A stretch of DNA of 64,000 bases from Neobacillus niacini (GTDB lineage: Bacteria > Bacillota > Bacilli > Bacillales > Cytobacillaceae), in the NCBI RefSeq assembly GCF_023715785.1, contig NZ_JAMBOX010000002.1, forward strand, positions 1 through 64,000. Reading direction: 5' to 3'. Of this stretch, positions 53,065-61,438 are shown piece after piece. The translations under genes and the position numbers were made by a program. The notes beneath the pieces were generated by a model. That model saw only the letters and a program-made list of their open reading frames with translations. It was not told the DNA's origin and ran no database searches. Each line of letters begins with the position of its first letter. Position 1 is the first letter of the stretch.

Positions 53065-53141
53065 TTGTGAAACATTTCACATTAATAATGTTTTAAAATA
53101 GAGCAATCGCTCTATATTATTGTTTGTGAAATATTTCACAT
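53065..53141 (-). promoter_or_regulatory. Two Rex-type boxes upstream of ndh
   Basis: TTGTGAAACATTTCACAT (53065-53082) and TTGTGAAATATTTCACAT (53124-53141) each match the Rex palindrome TTGTGAA-N4-TTCACAA with one deviation at the end. Their centres are 59 bp apart. A small hairpin, TAGAGC-AATC-GCTCTA (53099-53114), lies between. Two sites allow DNA looping by Rex, as reported for B. subtilis ndh. Confidence 0.75.
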
Positions 53142-53309
53142 TTATTTTCTAATAATAGAATACGACAATTTTAAAGGTAACGCAAGAATTTTTTAACAAA
53201 ATTTATGACAAACTGGTAAATTTTTTTTCAAAATTTGGGCATGATAACGAAGGGCAAATTTACCAATGCTACAGGAGTTCATTACCGATATACGAAAGGA
53301 GCTTGACAA

Positions 53310-53915
53310 ATGAAAGCAAAAATAATACTTTTTATGATTGGAATGTTAGTTTCGGTTCCATTTGCCGCTGGAGCAAACGAAGTGGTGCCTGACACCAATG
53401 TGGATAACCAAGAACAAGTTAATAATGTGGATAACTCCGAGGAATGTGATTGCGAGGCGGAGGAGAGCACGGATCAGCATGGCACGCAAGGGCATGGGCA
53501 TAAGCATGGGGATTGGCAGGCCAAGATGGCAGACCGGGAAAAGCAGCTGCTTGGCTGGGTTGACCAGTATACACCAGATAAAAAGGATGAATGGACTCAG
53601 GTTTTGGAGGAAAAGAAGCAGCTGCGCAATGAGTGGATGAGCCCAAATAATGCTGAAAAACGGGAAAAATGGAGGAGCGAAAAACTTAAAAAGATGAAAG
53701 AGCTCCATAAGCAGCTGGAGGAAGGCAAAATCACCAAAGAAGAATTCATCAAGGAAGCCCATGGCGGAAAAGATATGGCACGCTGGAAAATGTACCACGA
53801 CCTTAAGCTTGCAGTCGAGAAAAAAGATGATAAGCTGGCTGCTGAGGGGTTGAACCAGCTTTTGGAACAGTATAAACAGCATAACCAAAGGCTAAAAGAA
53901 AAGCTTGACGATTAG
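53310..53915 (+). CDS. Secreted His/Cys-containing helical protein, unknown
   Basis: The 201-residue product has a cleavable signal peptide (cut likely after AAGANE, about residue 22). An acidic Asn/Asp/Glu region follows with a CDC motif and a His-rich patch (HGTQGHGHKHGDW, about residues 57-69) that could bind metal. Residues 75-201 are charged helices (WTQVLEEKKQLRNEWM, KMKELHKQLEEGKITKEEF) with a YckD-like look. It stands alone behind AAAGGAG, divergent from ndh, so it may share the Rex-controlled region. Function unknown. Confidence 0.65.
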   Translation: MKAKIILFMIGMLVSVPFAAGANEVVPDTNVDNQEQVNNVDNSEECDCEAEESTDQHGTQGHGHKHGDWQAKMADREKQLLGWVDQYTPDKKDEWTQVLEEKKQLRNEWMSPNNAEKREKWRSEKLKKMKELHKQLEEGKITKEEFIKEAHGGKDMARWKMYHDLKLAVEKKDDKLAAEGLNQLLEQYKQHNQRLKEKLDD

Positions 53916-53921
53916 TGTGTG

Positions 53922-53949
53922 AACCAATCCTTATGGGGTTGGTTTTTTT
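53922..53949 (+). terminator. Rho-independent terminator
   Basis: A 9-bp stem with one G-T pair (53922-53930 with the TTGG-rich arm ending at 53944) is followed by a T run. Confidence 0.75.
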
Positions 53950-53980
53950 ATTTAAGCCAGTGCTGGTTAATAATTATCAT

Positions 53981-54006
53981 GGTTAAAAGAATATCGAAAC
54001 GGGTAA
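53981..54006 (+). promoter_or_regulatory. Candidate SigB-type promoter
   Basis: GGTTAA (53981-53986), a 14-bp spacer and GGGTAA (54001-54006) approach the SigB consensus GTTTAA-N12-14-GGGTAT. The start codon of a 41-residue protein lies 35 bases downstream. Confidence 0.4.
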
Positions 54007-54040
54007 TTTAACTAAGGACGAAAAGGTGAGGAGGGTATAA

Positions 54041-54166
54041 ATGAATCGAAAAAAATTAATGATGACAACTGTTGCTCTGGGGGCGGCCTATTTACTCCGA
54101 AACGATAAGTCCCGCAAAAAAATAATGAATCAATTTCAGACCCTGGCAGAGAAATCAAGACGATAA
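54041..54166 (+). CDS. 41-residue basic small protein
   Basis: An ATG behind GGTGAGGAGGGTAT opens 41 codons (MNRKKLMMTTVALGAAYLLR..., ending TLAEKSRR). It has a short hydrophobic segment (residues 7-19) between basic ends, so it may lie at the membrane. The excellent ribosome site, a SigB-like promoter upstream and a terminator 45 bases downstream support it as real. I do not recognise the family. Confidence 0.6.
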   Translation: MNRKKLMMTTVALGAAYLLRNDKSRKKIMNQFQTLAEKSRR

Positions 54167-54210
54167 CCTTCGCAAATGGTACAACGGCCAACAGTTCAGC
54201 CTGAGTCTAA

Positions 54211-54245
54211 AAAAGCATCCCCCATGAATACCAGGGGATGCTTTT
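54211..54245. terminator. Bidirectional terminator
   Basis: A perfect 12-bp stem (54211-54222 with 54234-54245) lies between the 41-residue gene and tatA. Confidence 0.8.
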
Positions 54246-54252
54246 AAAAACT

Positions 54253-54462
54253 TTATTTTTTCAAATCAACTTGTTTAATTTCCTTTATGTCTTCCGTAAT
54301 ATCTTTCCGAATGTCATCAGCAATGCCGCTGGTGGCATTTTTAAATTCACGGATTGACTTTCCGAAGGCACGGCCGATTTCAGGTAGTTTATTTGGTCCA
54401 AACACAATCAATGCTAACGTTAGAATTAGAATTAACCCTGGTACACCGATGTTAGAAAACAT
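54253..54462 (-). CDS. tatA: Twin-arginine translocase subunit TatA
   Basis: The 69-residue protein has an N-terminal membrane helix (residues 5-20), the [17 protein letters not shown] hinge and amphipathic helix, and an acidic/basic tail. These are the defining TatA features. TatA subunits gather around TatC to carry folded proteins across the membrane. No tatC is next to it, so it resembles the lone tatA genes of Bacillus (such as tatAc or tatAy-type copies). ATG start behind GGAGATGG. Confidence 0.93.
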   Translation of the reverse strand: MFSNIGVPGLILILTLALIVFGPNKLPEIGRAFGKSIREFKNATSGIADDIRKDITEDIKEIKQVDLKK

Positions 54463-54534
54463 GATTCCATCTCCATCTCATTAATGAACTGACATTTTTA
54501 TTATAGCTGCTTACCGCGATTTGTAAATGTAAAA

Positions 54535-55584
54535 TTAAATGACCATCTCTGATTGAACATAGTAATATAAAAGCTTTGCTGTGTTCTCAAGCGAGGATTG
54601 ATGGGTCCGTTCAAATGCATGGGACGAATCAATTCCCGGTCCGATTAATCCATGAACAAGATCATGTCCGGAGCGAATGGCTGCCGATGCATCGGAACCA
54701 TAGTGTGGATAAATATCAAGTTTGTAACCGATATGGTTGGCTTCCGCTAACCTTACCAATGCTTTGCGTAAACCGTAATGATACGGGCCGCTGGAGTCCT
54801 TCACGCAAATCGAAACCGTGTATTCATCAGTGGACTGGCCATCACCCATCGCACCCATATCGACCGCCAAGTATTCGACTGTTTCCGGAGTAATATTAGA
54901 ATTTCCGCCATATCCGATTTCCTCATTATTGGAAATCAAAATGTGGGTTGTGTAGGGCAACGTGATATTTTCTGTTTTTATTTGCTTGATTAATTGCAAT
55001 AGAACGGCAACGCTAGCCTTGTCATCCAAATGGCGGGATTTGATATAACCGCTTGGTGTCACCTCTACCCGCGGGTCGAAGGAAACAAAATCCCCGACTT
55101 CAATTCCAAGGGCACGGACTTCCTCAGCCGTATGTACTTTTTCATCGATTCTTATTTCCATGTTTTCCTGATTGCGTTCTGCTTTCCCGGCATCTTTGTA
55201 TACATGGACGGATGTTTGGTGCATCAGGATGGTCCCGGTGTACTTTTTGCCGCTGCTTGTTTCAATCTGGCAGTATTCGCCTTCAATGGAGTTGTATTTA
55301 AAGCCGCCGATTAAGTCGATGCGCAAACGGCCGTTTGCCTTGATTTCCTTCACCATCGCCCCTAATGTATCAACATGTGCCGTCAACATCCGGTGCCGGC
55401 TGGAATCTTTTCCTTCAATGGTAGCGATTAAGCCGCCCTTACGATTTCTTGTTGTCTCGACTTGCAAGCCGGCAAGGAAATTTTCAACATATGTAATGAC
55501 TTCATTGGTGTTTCCCGATGGACTCGGAATCGACACCAGGTTTGTTAACAACTTCATTGTTTCTTCAGTATTTGGATATGCCAC
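54535..55584 (-). CDS. M42-family aminopeptidase
   Basis: A 349-residue dinuclear metallo-aminopeptidase of the FrvX/YsdC group. The metal ligands are visible: TAHVDTLG (His), RHLDDKAS (bridging Asp), SNNEEIGYGG (catalytic Glu pair), AVDMGAMGDG (Asp) and DSSHAFERTH (last His). Members form dodecamers that strip N-terminal residues from peptides in the cytoplasm. ATG start; upstream GAGGGGACCC may serve as ribosome site. It is monocistronic. Confidence 0.93.
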   Translation of the reverse strand: MAYPNTEETMKLLTNLVSIPSPSGNTNEVITYVENFLAGLQVETTRNRKGGLIATIEGKDSSRHRMLTAHVDTLGAMVKEIKANGRLRIDLIGGFKYNSIEGEYCQIETSSGKKYTGTILMHQTSVHVYKDAGKAERNQENMEIRIDEKVHTAEEVRALGIEVGDFVSFDPRVEVTPSGYIKSRHLDDKASVAVLLQLIKQIKTENITLPYTTHILISNNEEIGYGGNSNITPETVEYLAVDMGAMGDGQSTDEYTVSICVKDSSGPYHYGLRKALVRLAEANHIGYKLDIYPHYGSDASAAIRSGHDLVHGLIGPGIDSSHAFERTHQSSLENTAKLLYYYVQSEMVI

Positions 55585-55748
55585 AGTCTGGGTCCCCTCT
55601 CAATCATATTGTCCTTTTTATTATACAACTTTTTAAAAATCTCATGTCAAATGTCAACATTCTTTGTCAGCATGCATAGGTTTACTAATGGCGATTTCTA
55701 AATTTGGAGGCCAATCATTGGGAATAAGAGTAAGGAGAGAGGGAGAAA

Positions 55749-56060
55749 GTGACAAGACTTGAATTATATCATAATAAGTCCAAGCCATTTCCGTGGAAGG
55801 GCCTGTTTCTATACCTGTTTTTAGCAGTTGTGATAGCCATGGGGATCCTTGGTTTCAGTCATTATTATCAAAGTACAATAAAAATTGAAGCACCCGAAGT
55901 GGACTTGGGGCCAAAGGTAGTGATTCATCTACCAAATGGCCAAAAGGTTTATACTTATGAAAATCTTATTGTTAAAAAGGACGGAAAGACCTATTATAAG
56001 GGGGAACATAACACCATCGATTTGACTGGCGGGGAAATTGTCTATGAAAATTGGGAATAA
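55749..56060 (+). CDS. Small single-pass membrane protein, unknown
   Basis: The 103-residue product has one membrane segment (residues 17-39) after a short basic N-terminus. An outer domain of about 60 residues follows with a beta pattern (VVIHLPNGQKVYTYENLIVKKDGKTYYKG). The start is GTG behind AAGGAGAGAGGGAGAAA. No family is recognised. A terminator follows at once, so it is monocistronic. Confidence 0.6.
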   Translation: MTRLELYHNKSKPFPWKGLFLYLFLAVVIAMGILGFSHYYQSTIKIEAPEVDLGPKVVIHLPNGQKVYTYENLIVKKDGKTYYKGEHNTIDLTGGEIVYENWE

Positions 56061-56095
56061 AAAGGCGGAGACCTGACGGGTCCTCCGCTTTTCTA
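56061..56095. terminator. Bidirectional terminator
   Basis: A GC-rich stem (56061-56070 with about 56083-56091, one bulge, inner pairing ACC/GGGT) separates convergent genes. Confidence 0.65.
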
Positions 56096-56107
56096 TTAAC
56101 AACACAA

Positions 56108-57058
56108 CTATTTAAACCAACCCTTTTTCTTAAACCACCACGACATCCCAAGTCCAACAAGAAACATGACGATTAACACAAAGAAATAGCCATACTTCCA
56201 GGAAAGCTCTGGTATGTATTGAAAGTTCATTCCATACAACCCAACAATAAATGTCAACGGCATGAAGATGGTCGTAATAACGGTTAAAACCTTCATGACA
56301 TGATTGGTCTGATGGGAATTAATCGATATATAGCTGTCGCGAATATCGGTTGTCAGTTCGCGGCTTGCTTCAATCATTTCCGTCAGTTTAAGCAAATGGT
56401 CATGAATATCTGAAAAATAAACCATTTTACCCTGCATCGCTTCCATCCGCTGCGAATTTAGGATGCGGTAGACCAGGTCACGCATTGGGGTAATCGTATG
56501 CCTCATTGTCAGGAGCTGATGGCGGGTATCAAATAAATCCTCCAATAAATCTTCCATCAACCGCCCTTTAGAATTCTCATCTATCTCATTTAACTGATCT
56601 TCAATTTTATAAACCAAAGGGAAATAGTTATCCACCATTTTATCAATCACATTATACAACACATGGGAAGGATCCCACTTTTTTATCTGATTCGATTGAC
56701 TGAGTCTGTTCCATACCTCATTAATTTCCAATGAAGGCTGGTGATGAAAGGTCACGATGTAATTTTCGCTCAGGAAGAAATCCACTTCATCTCTTGTAAT
56801 TGTCTCCTGATTCAACGTTTGAGTGACAAAGAACGTATAATTTTCATAATAATCAAGCTTTGGCCGCTGCAAATGATAGATGCAATCCTCAATCGCTAAG
56901 GGATGAAATGACAATGGATCCCGGAGAAATTCCACCTCCTGCTCTGATGGTTGATTAAAGTCAATCCAGTACCAGAGAAAATCCCCGTTAATAAGTCTAG
57001 TGATTTCGATGTCCTGAACCAATTCATAATTTTTATTTACCGCTATCGTTCTGATCAT
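56108..57058 (-). CDS. corA: CorA-family magnesium/cobalt channel
   Basis: A 316-residue CorA protein: an N-terminal alpha/beta cytoplasmic domain, a long helix, and two C-terminal membrane segments (about 256-275 and 290-308). Between them lies the selectivity loop YGMN (GMN at 276-278), followed by a basic tail (FKKKGWFK). It forms a pentameric channel for Mg2+ or Co2+. A second CorA-like gene lies just upstream on the same strand, 38 bases away, so the two may be co-expressed. No M-box riboswitch is seen. Confidence 0.93.
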   Translation of the reverse strand: MIRTIAVNKNYELVQDIEITRLINGDFLWYWIDFNQPSEQEVEFLRDPLSFHPLAIEDCIYHLQRPKLDYYENYTFFVTQTLNQETITRDEVDFFLSENYIVTFHHQPSLEINEVWNRLSQSNQIKKWDPSHVLYNVIDKMVDNYFPLVYKIEDQLNEIDENSKGRLMEDLLEDLFDTRHQLLTMRHTITPMRDLVYRILNSQRMEAMQGKMVYFSDIHDHLLKLTEMIEASRELTTDIRDSYISINSHQTNHVMKVLTVITTIFMPLTFIVGLYGMNFQYIPELSWKYGYFFVLIVMFLVGLGMSWWFKKKGWFK

Positions 57059-57096
57059 TATAGAGACTCCTTACAAACCGGTCATTCAAGCGGGAG

Positions 57097-58419
57097 TTAT
57101 TCCTTCTTTGGTGATATCACCGCTTTATCTATCCATTTTTTCCGTAACTTTTTATCCTGCCATCCCTGGATCAGACTGCTGATGGCAAGGTACATCACTA
57201 TAATCATACCACTAAATACAATAAAAACAGCTAAATATTCAAATGGATTATAGTAAGCCAAGCGCTCCCAATGTATGTTACCTTCCAAATCATGAGTGAA
57301 CAAATTCATGCTGAATATCCCGCAAATAACGGTATAGAGAGTTAGAATCAATAGCAAAAAACTGTCCCTTTTTGTGGCCGTATTTTGCTGGTAATGGAAT
57401 AGGGACGTAAGGATTTCTTTAGAGCATTGGTATAAGCTGTCGATATGAAATGCTTGTTTAAATCCATTAAAAAGTTCTGCTCCTCCAGAGTCGCGTGGAA
57501 TCGTGACAAAATAATAATTCGAAGTAAACGAATTCATTGTATAGATCAGTTGTCTAATTGCCTTTTTATCACCCTCAATATTAATATCAGCGTAATCCTG
57601 CAACAATTTTAGGAAAAACAACCGATGATATAAATTTGTCAACAGGGCGTAATAATATCGTCCATAAAAATGACTTGTCAGCTGGTCAGTGTCTTGACTA
57701 GAAATACAGGCTAAACCGTAGTCATCATAATGATATTGAGTTTTTATGTCATTTTTTACGGAAAGAAATGATAGAAGATAAATTTTTGAATCAAATTCGG
57801 CTGTGTCACTGCCTTTTATAAACTGATCCCACCCTGGCACTATATTACGGACCAGCTCTATTACGAAAAGAACATTTTTTTCTTCATATAAGATAGTTGC
57901 TTTTGATTCATGGCCAAGGTGAATGCGGGTGGCATCTCCGCCGGTAAATGTAATAGCATCAGCCAAAGCGAGGTCATTTAGCTCGATTCGGATGGTAACG
58001 ATGCCAAGTTCATAGGGACAGAGGATCACGTCAACTGAGTGAATCTGGAACGGAATCATGCTGTCGTTAATCGCAATGGCGCTTTCGTCGGAAAGTTTCT
58101 TTGAGTATCTATGGTATCCTTTATCCTTTCCGGATGACGGGAACAGGATCTTATTAGTCATCGGGAGAAAAAATGACTCCAAATTTCGATGGGAAATCGT
58201 AAAACCCCCATAATATTTGTCTTCCTGTTCTAAATCATTTAATTGAAAGCTGGTAAATTGATGGTTTTCTAGACTTTTCCGCAGCTGCAGCTCACTGTCA
58301 GCCTTGTATGTAAAGGGAAGGAAAAATTGAAATAGAGCTTTCGAAACCTGCGTTTCTGTTGTTGTGAAATCCGCCATAAAAGATAATTCCCCTTCGTAAA
58401 ATGTTTCTAAACTAAACAT
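57097..58419 (-). CDS. Divergent CorA-like membrane protein
   Basis: A 440-residue protein with a large soluble region (1-350) and two C-terminal membrane segments (about 352-372 and 394-417), as in CorA. At the place of the GMN loop it has F-S-M-N (SMN at 370-372). The tail is basic (KKLRKKW). This architecture and its position 38 bases upstream of corA suggest a CorA-superfamily relative with altered selectivity or a regulatory role. The N-terminal part shows no motif I know. The ATG at 58377 is an alternative start, preceded by AAGGGG. Confidence 0.6.
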   Translation of the reverse strand: MFSLETFYEGELSFMADFTTTETQVSKALFQFFLPFTYKADSELQLRKSLENHQFTSFQLNDLEQEDKYYGGFTISHRNLESFFLPMTNKILFPSSGKDKGYHRYSKKLSDESAIAINDSMIPFQIHSVDVILCPYELGIVTIRIELNDLALADAITFTGGDATRIHLGHESKATILYEEKNVLFVIELVRNIVPGWDQFIKGSDTAEFDSKIYLLSFLSVKNDIKTQYHYDDYGLACISSQDTDQLTSHFYGRYYYALLTNLYHRLFFLKLLQDYADINIEGDKKAIRQLIYTMNSFTSNYYFVTIPRDSGGAELFNGFKQAFHIDSLYQCSKEILTSLFHYQQNTATKRDSFLLLILTLYTVICGIFSMNLFTHDLEGNIHWERLAYYNPFEYLAVFIVFSGMIIVMYLAISSLIQGWQDKKLRKKWIDKAVISPKKE

Positions 58420-58546
58420 TCCCGAAATATTCCCACCTTAATCAAATAAAAAACGCAATCCAATGCCGGATGTTTAACCCTAGAATAATCTGCCAACTTC
58501 GTGGGAAATTAATGGAAAGCAGTCATGACAGTGTGGTGTAACGTAC

Positions 58547-59880
58547 ATGCCTATCCCAAAGGTTGAGTTAATTAAAGAAGACATACTAAGCAATATTCAA
58601 AGTTCCGAAGATTTGGTTTTTAAAGAGTACTTTACAAAGGAAAAATATCTTGAAGTTTTATATATTAAAACAATTAGTGATGAAGCGGTACTACACGATA
58701 ATATCTTGAAGCCTTTTTTTGAAATTCAGGGAGCGGAGGAATTCTCGGCCTATCTTCAATCGCATCCGAAAGTCAGTAAGTACGAAACCGAGAAAAAAGC
58801 GATAGACGACCTGTTAAGAGGGGTTGCCATTATCTTTTTTCAAGATTTTGTTTTTATTTTTGACAGTAAAGTGGACCGGAATAATCAAGTCCAGGATACG
58901 ACGGTCGAAACAACCATCCAAGGCCCGCAATCAGGGTTCAGCGAAAGCCTTCCAACAAACCTTGGACTAATCCGCCATCGCTATCCATCTGCCACCTTAA
59001 CCGTTGAGTCCTCGAATGTCGGCTTGATTTCCAAAACCCAGGTTATGCTGGTTTATGATACAAAGCGCGCAAACAAGGATACGCTGGATCGGATAAGAGA
59101 GTTTCTGGCATCAATCGATGTCAATATGTTTCAGTCCGGAGAACAGTTATTGGATATTATTAAAAAGAGTTATCGGGCCTTATTTCCCATTATGCTGGCA
59201 ACGGAAAGACCTGACCGGGCCGCGATTAATTTGGCGACAGGTAAAATTATTCTACTTGTCCATGGCTCCCCATTTGCCATTATACTCCCGACTGTAATGA
59301 AAGATTTTATGGTTTCAATGGCAGATATTTATCAAACCTATTGGGTTGGTAGGTTCCTGCAGGTAATCCGTTATATTGGCCTATTGATTAGCCTGATAAC
59401 GCCTGGATTGTATGTTGCCGTAACCAGCTATAACCCAGAGTTATTCCGCGTTCAATTGGCGCTTTCCATTGCCGGGAGCAGAACGGCCTTCCCGTACCCA
59501 TCGTTTGTAGAAGTGCTGCTAATGCTGTTTATGATGGAAATGCTCACAGAGGCAAGGATCCGTCTGCCAAAGGCGATCGGCCCGACTGCCACGACAGTAG
59601 GCGGTTTAATTTTGGGCAGGCGGCAACAGAAGCTGGGCTGGTCAGTAATATTATGATAATCATTGTCTCGGTTGTTGCAATTGCCAATTTTGTGGTGCCG
59701 ATCAATGCCTTCAGCTTCTCCATTAGGGTGGTCAAATATTTTATTTTGCTATTGGGAACATTGTTTGGATTAGTGGGGGTTGTACTTGGCTTTTTCATGT
59801 TTGTTACCTATATGGTCAAGCTTGATAGTTTTGGTGAGCCTTATTTCACGTTAATACAAGACACAGCAAAGGATAAATAG
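58547..59880 (+). pseudogene. Spore germinant receptor A subunit (GerA/GerKA-type), frameshifted
   Basis: Residues 1-355 match a GerA-family protein: a soluble N-terminus, TTIQGPQSGFSESLPTNLGLIRHR, and helices with TPGLYVAVTSYNPELF and LTEARIRLPKAIGPTATTVGGLILG. The frame then breaks near 59615-59617 and stops at 59656. Restoring one base gives QAATEAGLVSNIM and continues into the open frame to 59880 (ANFVVPINAFSFSIRVVKYF, the usual last helices), for about 444 residues in all. The ATG has only a poor ribosome site. The gene cannot make a full protein. Confidence 0.85.
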
Positions 59881-59900
59881 GTCAACTGGGAGGGAGGCTG

Positions 59901-60308
59901 TTGAATCGGTATTTTTTATATTTAGTTGTTTGTAACATGATGATCAATGTTATTATGTTTGTTCCGCGAACCCTGCTTCAATCGGATTCGCTGCGCCTGG
60001 TTTATAGCCCAATTGAGCGGGTAATTTTTCTTTTCCTCATGTTTTATATAAGCATTTCCTTGTTAAGTATCTCGATTCACTGGCACGTAGCATTGGAATT
60101 GTTAAAGGGAATCAATAAAAATTGGGATTATAAAAAGATAAATTGGATTGCTATGGCAGCCTTCACTCTTATTTCAATAGCAGCAGTGGAAAAATTAAAT
60201 ACACTGCAGCTTAATAAAATAACGGTTTATTGGCTGATTGTTCGGTTGTTCATTGAAAGTGCCCTTGTAGTGATTACGGCTTTTTGGTTGAGGAGGCGGG
60301 CAGCTTGA
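59901..60308 (+). pseudogene. Germinant receptor B subunit (GerB-type), internally deleted
   Basis: The 135-residue frame opens as a GerB/amino-acid-permease-type protein (TTG start behind GGGAGGGAGG, then NRYFLYLVVCNMMINVIMFVPRTLLQ). It jumps after about residue 27 to what looks like the C-terminal third of the family (SPIERVIFLFLMFYISISLLS..., ending AFWLRRRAA). GerB proteins normally have about 360 residues and ten helices, so some 230 residues are missing in frame. It lies between the broken A and C genes and overlaps the C start by four bases. Confidence 0.75.
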
Positions 60309-61404
60309 GGAATAGGGGGTATTGGAAACAAATTGTAGTCATACTGGTTTCAATACTGTCCTTGACCGGATGCGGCTTTAAGGACATTGATAAGCGCTTG
60401 TTTGCTGTTACTATTGGTGTGGACGCAGCGAAGGACAGTTCAAAAAAATATTTGATCAGTCTTAAGTTTGCCATCCCAAGCGCTTCCAAGGAACAGCCAA
60501 ATCAATTTACAGTTGTTTCCCAAGAAGCGGATTCTATGTCAGAGGCGATCAGAGCGATTAAAACAAAAGTTGATAAAGAAATTGATTTCAGCCATAACAA
60601 AGCCGTTATTTTTAGTCAGGAAGTTGCAAAAGGCGGAGGAAATGCCGGCATTTACTATTGGTTATCGCGAAGGCGGGATATTCAGCAAATTGCTTAGTTG
60701 GCTGTCTCCAGTTCAACAGCATTGGAAGCTCTTAAAGTAAGCCAAAGTTTGAACATTTGCCGTCAGATTCGATATTCCTTGCCCTTGGGAGAGATGGATC
60801 GGAAACACCATATGTGATTTCAGAATTTCTGTTTGATTTTAAAAAACGGCTGATAGAAAAGGGGCTCGATCCGATGCTCCCGGTTATTGAACCCAAAAAA
60901 GAGATATTCGAAATCAATACGGTCGGACTTTTTAATAAGAGCCGTCTTCAGTTAATCCTCTCCCAAGAAGAAACCAAGTTTTTAAGCTATTTTCTGAACC
61001 AGCAGGAAAAAAGCGCGTTATGGGCAAATAAAGGAGAAACAACATTTACAATTGACACCAATAAGGTAAAAACGAAATACTGGATTCTTACACCGAAGGG
61101 AAAACAGCCATACATAGATGTTCAAATTTTAATAGAAGGGAGAATTGAGGAAACCAGCCAGAAAATAGACAACAGCCAGCTATCCATATACGAAAAGGCA
61201 GCGGCAAAACAAGTGGAACAGCAAATGAAGGCATTGCTGGAGAAAATCCAATCAGCCAATCTTGACCCCATAGGGTTTGGCCTGCACTACCGTGCCCGCC
61301 ATTTCAGCAAAAATGATTGGGAAGAGTGGAAGAAAATTTATCCAACCATAAAATTTAAGGTGAAATCCAAAGTCCAAATCTCAGATACAGGTCTAATTGA
61401 ATAA
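60305..61404 (+). pseudogene. Germinant receptor C subunit (Ger(x)C lipoprotein), stop and frameshift
   Basis: A TTG start behind GAGGAGG gives a signal peptide with lipobox LTGC and the GerC opening FKDIDKRLFAVTIGVD. The frame ends at a TAG (60695-60697) after RRRDIQQIA, where a sense codon, probably Trp, is expected. Reading past it continues LAVSSSTALEALKV, then one base is missing near 60738-60742. The next frame resumes at HLPSDSIFLALGRDGSETPYVI through 61404. Two independent lesions make this a clear pseudogene of about 366 codons. Confidence 0.85.
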
Positions 61405-61410
61405 ACAAAC

Positions 61411-61437
61411 AGGCAGCCCTTGGGCTGCCTTTTGTTT
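61411..61437. terminator. Bidirectional terminator
   Basis: A perfect 9-bp GC-rich stem (61411-61419 with 61422-61430) with a minimal loop lies between the germination operon and the radical SAM gene. Confidence 0.75.
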
Positions 61438-61438
61438 G

